A DNA stretch of 9,513 nucleotides from assembly GCA_016196785.1 (NCBI GenBank), contig JACPXA010000119.1:1-9513 (forward strand). The letters run 5' to 3'. Made by a program: the position numbers and the translations under genes. Source of the DNA: Elusimicrobiota bacterium. GTDB taxonomy: Bacteria > Elusimicrobiota > Elusimicrobia > 2-01-FULL-59-12 > JACPXA01. Shown here one piece after another: positions 1 to 5,070 of this stretch. A model generated the notes under the pieces. The model was not told where the DNA came from and made no database searches. It saw only the letters and a program-made list of their open reading frames with translations. Position 1 is the stretch's first letter. Each line of letters begins with the position of its first letter.

Positions 1-725
1 AGCGGGAAGACTTTGCCAAGCGGTGGAAAGCTGAGCAGGGAAGTACGTTATTGGAAGTGATCGAGCCGCTCCTCCAAGGGTATGACTCCGTCGCAGTGAA
101 GGCGGATGTGGAATTGGGAGGGACCGATCAGCTCTTTAATCTACTAATGGGCCGGGAGGTACAACGGGACCACGGCCAGGATCCCCAGGTGGTCATGACC
201 CTGCCGCTCTTAATCGGGACCGATGGGGTTCGGAAGATGTCGAAATCCTACGGGAACACCATCGCCTTTTCCGACTCCCCAGACATGATGTACGGGAAGA
301 TCATGTCCCTCTCAGATACCCTCATGTGGCAGTACTATGAGCTGCTCACCGATCACGACCTTGCGAGCGTGAAGCAACAGCATCCCCGGGAGGCCAAAGC
401 GGCGTTGGCGCGGGAACTTACCACCCGCTTTCATGGACAGGAAGCCGCTGAGAAAGCGGAGGCCGCGTTCGTCCGTGTCTTTACCGACCGGCAAGCCCCA
501 GAACGACTCGAAGAACATGTCGCGTCTCGCAACCCCATCCCGTTATCCGAGCTGTTGGTGGAGAGCGGTCTCGCGCCCAGCAAGAAGGAAGCCCGACGGC
601 TTCTCCAACAGGGGGGGGTCGAGCTGGATGGTCAAACGGTCAAAAGCGACCAAGAGATCACCGTGAACGCCCCCGTGGTTGTAAAAGTCGGGAAACGCCG
701 CTTCCGCAAAATCTTGGGGACGTAA
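1..725 (+). CDS. tyrS: Tyrosyl-tRNA synthetase, C-terminal part (5' end outside window)
   Basis: Attaches tyrosine to tRNA-Tyr in the cytoplasm. The frame is open from base 3 at the left edge, so the start and most of the Rossmann catalytic fold, including the HIGH motif, are missing. Visible are the class I TyrRS signature GGTDQ within VELGGTDQLFNLLMGR (codons at 117-131), a KMSKS loop in VRKMSKSYGN (codons 234-248), the helical anticodon-binding region, and a C-terminal S4 RNA-binding domain (from about base 534, with PLSELLVESGLAPSKKEARR and a GGVELDG turn) ending in KVGKRRFRKI. A true KMSKS with ELGGTDQ suggests the TyrZ-like branch rather than the E. coli type, which has KFGKT. An uninterrupted run of eight G (611-618) lies in the S4 domain. 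It reads in the same direction as the following cyclase gene, 28 bases upstream. Confidence 0.95.
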   Translation, partial: REDFAKRWKAEQGSTLLEVIEPLLQGYDSVAVKADVELGGTDQLFNLLMGREVQRDHGQDPQVVMTLPLLIGTDGVRKMSKSYGNTIAFSDSPDMMYGKIMSLSDTLMWQYYELLTDHDLASVKQQHPREAKAALARELTTRFHGQEAAEKAEAAFVRVFTDRQAPERLEEHVASRNPIPLSELLVESGLAPSKKEARRLLQQGGVELDGQTVKSDQEITVNAPVVVKVGKRRFRKILGT

Positions 726-755
726 TAGCATATGCACATTATAAAATCATGCTAT
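725..755. other. Inverted repeat in the tyrS-cyclase gap
   Basis: ATAGCAT (725-731) is repeated as its exact complement ATGCTAT (749-755), with a 17-base AT-rich centre. It fills the short gap and covers the annotated ATG at 754. A TATAAA-like box (740-745) lies in the centre. There is no U-tract after the stem, so a classical intrinsic terminator is unlikely. An operator or cyclase promoter region is possible but unproven. Confidence 0.3.
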
Positions 756-2208
756 GTCTATGAGACGGGTTGTCTGGCAGTCTAAAATCTTTTCTTTTCC
801 GTCGTACCCCTCTTTCTACACTCGGCTTTATCGGATGTTCCTCACGGGCTTCTCCATCCGCATTCGCATTTACGTAGCCGCCGCGATCACCCTCTTGACG
901 GTTGTTTTGTACCTGCTCTATACCTTGTATACGCAGCATTGGTTAGCCGTCACGACCCATGAGATGCTCAACACCCGCCTTCCGATGACGCGCCTTATCG
1001 AGGGCGTCAAGAACTCCCTGGTGACTTACGACGATACGATATTCCGTTACCTGGCTTCGGGGAACAAGACTCGACTCCAAGACAGACAGGCATTGCAAAT
1101 GACCACCCGTAACGGAATCCACCAACTCCTCCAGCTTTCCACCAGTGGGGTCATTCGATCGCGGCTCCAGCTTCTGCAGAAAGAAAGCGATCAATACTTC
1201 TCAGATGCAGAACGCCTCTTGGCGTTCTCTCAGAAAATGGCGCCGCCGGCGAAGGTCGGGCTCTTCCAGGCGGCCGCGTGGGTGCGAGCGCTGGGGGAGC
1301 GCCGCAAGGAATTAGCGCTCCTCTCCTCGGAGGGTAGGACACGCCTCACCGGTCTTTTTGCGCTCTGCGAAGAACTCGTGACGCTGAATCGAGTCGAACT
1401 GGAGAAGGCTCGGAGTGAAATGGATACGGCGCTTCGCCGCAGCCGTCGAGCAGCGTGGGCCGCAGGGGGGATGGCCGGTGGCATCGTGTTGCTGATCGCC
1501 ATTGGACTAGCGGTATCCCTTTTGGGTCCGTTGCGCGAGCTGCTGGAAGGGGTTCGGCGTGTGGAGGGGGGGGACTTGAACTTTGAGATTCCTGTCACAG
1601 AATCGGATGAGATCGGCCAGTTGACGACTGCCTTCAATCGCATGACGCGCACCGTCCGCGAGCAGCGCGAGCAGCTACTGCGCGAGACGATTACCGATGC
1701 CCTGACAGGTGCGTATAATCAACGCTACTTCCATCGTGTGCTCCAGCAGGAATTGGATCGGGCGCGTCGCTCCAATCATTTGTTGTCCCTGTTGATGCTT
1801 GATATTGACCACTTCAAAACCTACAACGACTCGCAGGGCCACGAGCTCGGGAGTATCCTCCTGAAGAAGGTCTGCGATGTCATTCGGGATAACCTGCGTG
1901 AGATCGATATCCTGGCACGTTATGGCGGTGATGAATTTTGCGCGATCCTGCCAGAGACCCCCCCGGAGGAAGCCCGGAATGTGGTCGCCAGGATCATGGA
2001 GGCGGTTGCGAGCTGTCGTTTCCCAGGACAGGAAACGCTTCCTGGGAAGCGCCTGACCCTTTCCATTGGTGGAGCGTCTTTCCCGGTCGATGCCCGGTCG
2101 GCGAACGACCTGTTAATCAAGGCGGATGAAGCCCTGTATGCAGCCAAACAGGCAGGGCGCGCCTGCCTGCGATGGACCGCCTTGACCACCCTCTCCCTCC
2201 CTAAGTAA
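754..2208 (+). CDS. Membrane-bound HAMP-GGDEF diguanylate cyclase
   Basis: Predicted to make cyclic di-GMP from two GTP. Order: a membrane helix (about residues 38-60), an extracytoplasmic helical region of about 170 residues with no recognised sensor fold, a second membrane helix (about 231-255), a HAMP linker (about 256-310, ending in DEIGQLTTAFNRM), then a GGDEF domain starting DALTGAYNQRYF. The active-site GGDEF is intact at residues 391-395. An RxxD inhibitory site (R382-D385) stands the usual five residues before it, so product feedback is expected. The metal-binding LDIDHFK and the ND..GHELG nucleotide segment are present. No EAL domain follows. The start is uncertain: neither ATG 754 nor ATG 760 has a clear ribosome site, and the first 27 codons are AT-rich. 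ATG 835, just before the first membrane helix, is a credible alternative (457 aa). The ligand is unknown. Confidence 0.9.
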   Translation: MSMRRVVWQSKIFSFPSYPSFYTRLYRMFLTGFSIRIRIYVAAAITLLTVVLYLLYTLYTQHWLAVTTHEMLNTRLPMTRLIEGVKNSLVTYDDTIFRYLASGNKTRLQDRQALQMTTRNGIHQLLQLSTSGVIRSRLQLLQKESDQYFSDAERLLAFSQKMAPPAKVGLFQAAAWVRALGERRKELALLSSEGRTRLTGLFALCEELVTLNRVELEKARSEMDTALRRSRRAAWAAGGMAGGIVLLIAIGLAVSLLGPLRELLEGVRRVEGGDLNFEIPVTESDEIGQLTTAFNRMTRTVREQREQLLRETITDALTGAYNQRYFHRVLQQELDRARRSNHLLSLLMLDIDHFKTYNDSQGHELGSILLKKVCDVIRDNLREIDILARYGGDEFCAILPETPPEEARNVVARIMEAVASCRFPGQETLPGKRLTLSIGGASFPVDARSANDLLIKADEALYAAKQAGRACLRWTALTTLSLPK

Positions 2209-2225
2209 TCGTTTCGCCAGCGGAT

Positions 2226-2274
2226 CCTTGACGGTGTATCGTCGGTTTGATATCATCGGGGCACCTTGACGGTG
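2226..2274. repeat. 11-base direct repeat around the atp promoter
   Basis: CCTTGACGGTG occurs at 2226-2236 and again at 2264-2274, with a 38-base period. The first copy contains the -35 box of the predicted promoter. The second lies over the predicted transcription start and early leader. It could be a pair of binding sites for a regulator, or a small local duplication. Only the repeat itself is directly visible. Confidence 0.55.
2228..2256 (+). promoter_or_regulatory. Predicted sigma70-type promoter of the atp operon
   Basis: TTGACG (2228-2233) matches the -35 consensus at 5 of 6 positions. It is followed by exactly 17 bases and TATCAT (2251-2256), 5 of 6 for the -10, with an extended -10 TG at 2248-2249. 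The start of transcription would be near 2262-2264, giving a leader of about 25 bases before the GTG of atpZ. It is the best promoter-like match I noticed, and it sits in the one gap (2209-2287) before the ATP synthase genes. Confidence 0.65.
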
Positions 2275-2287
2275 GGAGGGGAGGCCC

Positions 2288-2530
2288 GTGGGTGAAGGTC
2301 GGGGGATGTGGAAAGGGACGAGAGACCTAGCCTGGGCTTCCAGTGTGGGCCTGACGCTCGTTCTGTGTACCGTGGTCGGCCTTACCATTGGGGTATGGCT
2401 TGACCGGTGGTTGCACACCGCTCCCTGGTTCACCGTGTCATGGCTCTTGATGGGGATCATTGCCGGGTTTTGGAACATCCTGAAAGGGCTGCCGAAGAAG
2501 CCCTCACGGGAACCGCCTTCTCATCCATGA
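2288..2530 (+). CDS. atpZ: AtpZ-like ATP synthase accessory membrane protein
   Basis: Small two-helix membrane protein of the AtpZ/AtpI accessory family that often opens bacterial atp operons. Members are linked to F-type ATP synthase assembly and to Mg2+/Ca2+ transport, but the exact role is poorly settled. With the GTG start there are 80 residues: a first helix at about 16-36, then the family hallmarks GVWLDR (35-40), TAPWF (44-48) and GIIAGFWN (56-63) in the second helix, and a short basic, proline-rich tail. The GTG at 2288 is preceded by a G-rich GGGAGGGGAGG stretch (2275-2284). ATG 2306 is an alternative and would drop six residues without touching the conserved part. It is the first gene after the predicted promoter, and its stop overlaps the atpI start (ATGA). 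Confidence 0.8.
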   Translation: MGEGRGMWKGTRDLAWASSVGLTLVLCTVVGLTIGVWLDRWLHTAPWFTVSWLLMGIIAGFWNILKGLPKKPSREPPSHP

Positions 2531-2880
2531 ACCTGTTCTGGCCGGTCTCCAAACTCGTCCTCCCGATCGTCCTTGTATTGACGGTCGGGTTACGGTGGGC
2601 GGGGTGGGCGCCGGAGGGGTGGGGGATCCTCGCGGGAGCCGGGATGGGGCTCGTGAACGTGTGGCTCCTCGTGCGTGTGGTGAGGGGGATCACCACGCCA
2701 GGCCCTCGGCGGTTCGTGTGGATGGTTGTCTCGCTCGCAAAATTTGGGGGGTATGTAATCTTGCTCGTGTGGCTGTTTCGGCAGATGAAAATCTCTCCCT
2801 GGGCTACGTGCCTCGGCTTCACTGGGGTCCTGGCGGCGGTGGGGTTTGTTGGGAGCCGTTGGCGTGTCACTCGTTCCTGA
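2527..2880 (+). CDS. atpI: AtpI/UncI-family ATP synthase membrane protein
   Basis: A 117-residue hydrophobic protein with about four membrane segments (roughly residues 7-24, 31-52, 63-85 and 92-109) separated by short basic loops. Its place directly before atpB and after atpZ is that of AtpI, which in other bacteria has been implicated in c-ring assembly. Sequence recognition is weaker than for the core subunits, because this family is poorly conserved. It could instead be called an AtpR-like protein, although the operon lacks the characteristic N-ATPase gene order (beta and epsilon genes first). ATG 2527 was chosen because it forms an ATGA overlap with the atpZ stop and starts right before the first helix. 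Longer in-frame extensions upstream lie inside atpZ. The end overlaps the probable atpB start. Confidence 0.72.
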   Translation: MNLFWPVSKLVLPIVLVLTVGLRWAGWAPEGWGILAGAGMGLVNVWLLVRVVRGITTPGPRRFVWMVVSLAKFGGYVILLVWLFRQMKISPWATCLGFTGVLAAVGFVGSRWRVTRS

Positions 2881-3610
2881 AGCCATTGAGCTGCATGGGC
2901 CGATCCCTCCGCTCCTGGTGATGTCCTGGATTGCATGGGGAGGGATTGGGGTGCTGTCGTTGCTGGCTCGATGGCCTCTGGCCATCATCCCTCGTGGGAT
3001 CCAGAACCTCTTTGAGGCGCTCTGCGAGGTGGTCTTTGACTTGGCAGACGCCGCCATCGGGCCGGAAGCCAGACGCTACTACCCCTTACTGTTAGGGATA
3101 TTCTTGTTTGTGTTTTTCGGGAATCTCTTGGGGCTCGTCCCTGGGTTCGCCTCTCCGACCTCGGCCCTGAACACCACCGCCGCGCTCGCGGTGGTGGTGT
3201 TTGTGTACTACAACTATCAAGGGGTTCGCCAGCATGGGTTGGGGTATCTGAAACATTTCATGGGACCGCCGCTCCCCTGGTACCTGTTCCCGATCAACGC
3301 GTTGATCTTTTGCATCGAGCTGATCGGACATGTGGCGCGTCCCCTCTCCCTGGCGATCCGGTTGTTTGGCAACATCTTCGCCAAAGAGGTGCTCTTGGGG
3401 ATTCTCGCCTATCTGGTGCTGGTCTTCCTGGGATTGCCGAATCCCGTCATGCGGTATTCGCTGGCTGCGGGGCCGCTCCTGCTCCGGCCAGCCATCATTT
3501 TGTTGGGAGCCTTGGTGAGTTTGATCCAGGCGTTTGTGTTTTTGATCTTGTCTATCATCTATGTGGCGGGAGCGGTTCATGTTGAGCACGAACCCTCCCA
3601 CGCTTCTTAG
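2864..3610 (+). CDS. atpB: ATP synthase FO subunit a
   Basis: Stator membrane subunit that provides the two half-channels for ions passing the c-ring. Recognised by VFFGNLLGLVPGF in an early helix, the segment GVRQHGLGYLKHFMGP, and above all RPLSLAIRLFGNIFAKEV, which holds the essential arginine (R166 from the GTG start; E. coli R210). A second signature, SLIQAFVFLILSIIY, lies near the C-terminus and carries the conserved glutamine of the last helix. Five to six hydrophobic segments are evident. The GTG at 2864 is preferred because GGGAG (2851-2855) lies eight bases upstream and the N-terminus then reads MSLVPEAIELHGP. A TTG at 2846 would add six residues. With GTG 2864 the gene overlaps atpI by 17 bases, which suggests translational coupling. 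The product would be 248 residues, normal for the family. Confidence 0.93.
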   Translation: MSLVPEAIELHGPIPPLLVMSWIAWGGIGVLSLLARWPLAIIPRGIQNLFEALCEVVFDLADAAIGPEARRYYPLLLGIFLFVFFGNLLGLVPGFASPTSALNTTAALAVVVFVYYNYQGVRQHGLGYLKHFMGPPLPWYLFPINALIFCIELIGHVARPLSLAIRLFGNIFAKEVLLGILAYLVLVFLGLPNPVMRYSLAAGPLLLRPAIILLGALVSLIQAFVFLILSIIYVAGAVHVEHEPSHAS

Positions 3611-3619
3611 TAGCGTGGG
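3597..3619 (+). promoter_or_regulatory. Hairpin over the atpB stop codon
   Basis: CCCACGCT (3597-3604) pairs perfectly with AGCGTGGG (3612-3619) across a seven-base loop. The TAG stop of atpB (3608-3610) lies in the loop. No T-run follows, so it is not an intrinsic terminator. It ends eleven bases before the strong atpE ribosome site and could affect mRNA processing, stability or the coupling of atpB and atpE translation. Confidence 0.55.
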
Positions 3620-3630
3620 TAGAGGACTAA

Positions 3631-3636
3631 AGGAGG
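3631..3636 (+). promoter_or_regulatory. Strong ribosome binding site of atpE
   Basis: A perfect AGGAGG within AAAGGAGGGAAA stands seven bases before the GTG at 3644. It decides the start of atpE. It is the best ribosome binding site in the window, matching the need for about ten or more c subunits per complex. Confidence 0.85.
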
Positions 3637-3643
3637 GAAACGA

Positions 3644-3997
3644 GTGAGACGAATCAGAGCAACGTGTGTGGCAGCTTTGTGGGCAGGAGCGGCATGGGCT
3701 GCGGAGGCACCGGCTGTGACGCAGAGGGCGGCGCCGCATGCCGTTGACTATTTCCTTTGGACGGTCATCATCGCGTCACTGGGGCTGGCCTTTGCTGCTG
3801 CGGTCTGCGGCGTTGCCCAGGCATTGGCGATCCGTCGAGGCTTGGAAGGGATCGCCCGTCAACCGGAAGCGACCGGCCAGATCCAGACGGCGATGATCCT
3901 GGGCTTAGCCTTCATTGAGTCGCTGGTCATCTATGTGTTGCTGGTCTCGCTCATTCTGCTGTTTGTCAATCCGTTCGCCAAGTTCTTCGTGCAATGA
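3644..3997 (+). CDS. atpE: ATP synthase FO subunit c with signal-like N-terminal leader
   Basis: Proteolipid of the rotating c-ring. At 117 codons it is longer than a usual c subunit (about 70-90). The excess is an N-terminal leader (MRRIRATCVAALWAGAAWAA) with a basic start, a hydrophobic core and an AWA-type cleavage site near residue 19 or 20. The mature part has the standard helical hairpin: helix 1 (about 35-65), the polar loop ARQPE (71-75), and helix 2 with the ion-carrying E92 in LAFIESLVIY. Q59, S93 and Y97 are at positions that bind Na+ in Ilyobacter-type rings, but the threonine after the ES is leucine. The helix-packing GxGxGxG motif is mostly replaced by A, V and one G, with C55 inside it. 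Its stop overlaps the atpF start (ATGA). Confidence 0.93.
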   Translation: MRRIRATCVAALWAGAAWAAEAPAVTQRAAPHAVDYFLWTVIIASLGLAFAAAVCGVAQALAIRRGLEGIARQPEATGQIQTAMILGLAFIESLVIYVLLVSLILLFVNPFAKFFVQ

Positions 3998-4494
3998 TTG
4001 AGATCAACCTTGGCGTCTTGCTCGTCCAGGTCGTCACCTTCCTCATCGGGGTGGGGATCTTATGGAAGATCGCCTGGGGGCCGGTGACCCGGTTGCTTCG
4101 GGAGCGGCGGGAGCACATCCAGCGCGATCTGCAGACGGCGGAGCGGGCGAAACAGGACATGGAACGGCTCAAAGCCGACTACGAGCAGCAACTGGCGCAG
4201 ATTGAGGCGAAAGCCAAGGAGCTCTTCGCCCAAGCGCAGCGGGAAGGCCAGCAGGCTCGGGAAGGACTACTGCGCGCTACGCAGGAGGAGGCTCGCCGGC
4301 TGACCGAGAAAACCCGACGGCAGCTCGAGGAAGAGAAGTCGCGGTTGATCAAGGAGCTGCGCACCGAAGTAGCGAACCTCTCCATCCTGGCCACCGAGAA
4401 GCTGGTCCGCCAGACCATTGATCAACGCGTCCAAACGCAATTTGTGGAAGGGTTGTTCCGAGATCTAGATAAGTATTCAAAAGAAATCCATTAA
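3994..4494 (+). CDS. atpF: ATP synthase FO subunit b
   Basis: Peripheral-stalk subunit that anchors the F1 head to subunit a. Residues 1-29 form one membrane helix (INLGVLLVQVVTFLIGVGIL) followed by the conserved WGPV turn. From about 33 to 145 the chain is highly charged with heptad-like spacing and rich in E, K, Q, R and A, as expected of the long b-dimer coiled coil. The C-terminus (about 146-166) is amphipathic and fits the delta-binding end. Length 166 residues, normal for b. There is no second b or b' gene in the cluster, so a b2 homodimer is expected. The start overlaps the atpE stop, so translation is probably coupled. Confidence 0.93.
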   Translation: MIEINLGVLLVQVVTFLIGVGILWKIAWGPVTRLLRERREHIQRDLQTAERAKQDMERLKADYEQQLAQIEAKAKELFAQAQREGQQAREGLLRATQEEARRLTEKTRRQLEEEKSRLIKELRTEVANLSILATEKLVRQTIDQRVQTQFVEGLFRDLDKYSKEIH

Positions 4495-4500
4495 TGGTTT

Positions 4501-5055
4501 ATGCATGATTTCGGGTTAGCCGCGCGCTACGCTCGGGCGTTGCTCGGCGCGGCTCAGGCGACGGGGCAGTTGGACGACGTGTGGGGAGATCTCGAGACGC
4601 TGGGACGGCGGTTCCGCCAGGAGGGACGTCTCTGGCGGATCTTGCAGCACCCGCTCCTCTCCTTGGGGCAGAAACAGGTCATCCTGCGATCACTAGGAGA
4701 CCAGCCGCTGCACCCACTGGTAGAGAAGCTGGTCCTGTTGCTCATCCGCAAGAAACGAGTAACCCTATTCCCAGTGATTGTGGGACAGGTCGAGGAAGGG
4801 GGGAAGACCGTGGAAGGCAAAATCCGCGCGAGGGTCAAAACGGCCACCCCCTTGCGGAGCCACATGCAACGACAACTTGAGACGGTGTTGGCGCAGATCT
4901 TCCATTGCTCTGTGCTCATTGAGACCACCTTGGATCCGGAACTGTTGGCCGGCGTGGTGGTGCGGGTTGGAGACCAGGTGATGGACTATAGTCTCCGGGG
5001 GCAACTCACTCGCCTCCAGCGCCGATTCTCGGGGTCTGACCCCACAGGGGTCTGA
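4501..5055 (+). CDS. atpH: ATP synthase F1 subunit delta (OSCP) with repeat-derived tail
   Basis: Links the b stalk to the top of the alpha/beta head. The N-terminal helical bundle (residues 1-105) starts with the family pattern LAARYARALLGAA and includes RLWRILQHPLLSLGQKQVIL. The C-terminal domain carries the usual VEGKIRARVKTATPL segment and a terminal region (LLAGVVVRVGDQVMDYSLRGQLTRL) typical of delta. The last residues, GSDPTGV, are encoded by a tandem palindromic repeat (5031-5059), and the TGA stop lies inside its second copy, so the original C-terminus was probably altered when the repeat arrived. It starts six bases after atpF. The ribosome site is weak (an AAAAGAAAT-like stretch). 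Length 184 residues including the foreign tail, within the family range. Confidence 0.92.
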   Translation: MHDFGLAARYARALLGAAQATGQLDDVWGDLETLGRRFRQEGRLWRILQHPLLSLGQKQVILRSLGDQPLHPLVEKLVLLLIRKKRVTLFPVIVGQVEEGGKTVEGKIRARVKTATPLRSHMQRQLETVLAQIFHCSVLIETTLDPELLAGVVVRVGDQVMDYSLRGQLTRLQRRFSGSDPTGV

Positions 5056-5059
5056 CCCC
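5031..5059. repeat. Tandem palindrome GGGGTCTGACCCC x2 at the atpH/atpA junction
   Basis: Two identical 13-base palindromes (GGGGTC-T-GACCCC) at 5031-5043 and 5047-5059 are separated by ACA. Each can form a six-pair stem, and the outer arms can also pair with each other. The repeat encodes the last residues and the stop of the delta subunit. It occupies most of the short gap where atpA should have a ribosome site. A ten-base part (CTGACCCCAC) recurs at 6594-6603 over the atpA stop. Confidence 0.9.
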
Positions 5060-5070
5060 AACTCTACGAT

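Noticed and set aside
726..753. Intrinsic terminator after tyrS
   Set aside because: The inverted repeat is only seven A/T-rich pairs with a 17-base loop and no T-run after it, which is poor for Rho-independent termination.
2020..2048. Overlapping alternative stems TTCCCAGGA/TCCTGGGAA and CAGGAA/TTCCTG within the GGDEF domain
   Set aside because: They fall in a variable loop of the coding region with no regulatory context. They are probably an incidental local duplication, not an RNA switch.
2149..2169. Perfect eight-pair hairpin CAGGCAGG/CCTGCCTG near the end of the cyclase gene
   Set aside because: It lies within codons for the usual end of a GGDEF domain (KQAGRACLR), has no T-run, and is 37 bases before the stop. 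It was considered as a terminator for the cyclase, but the evidence is too weak.
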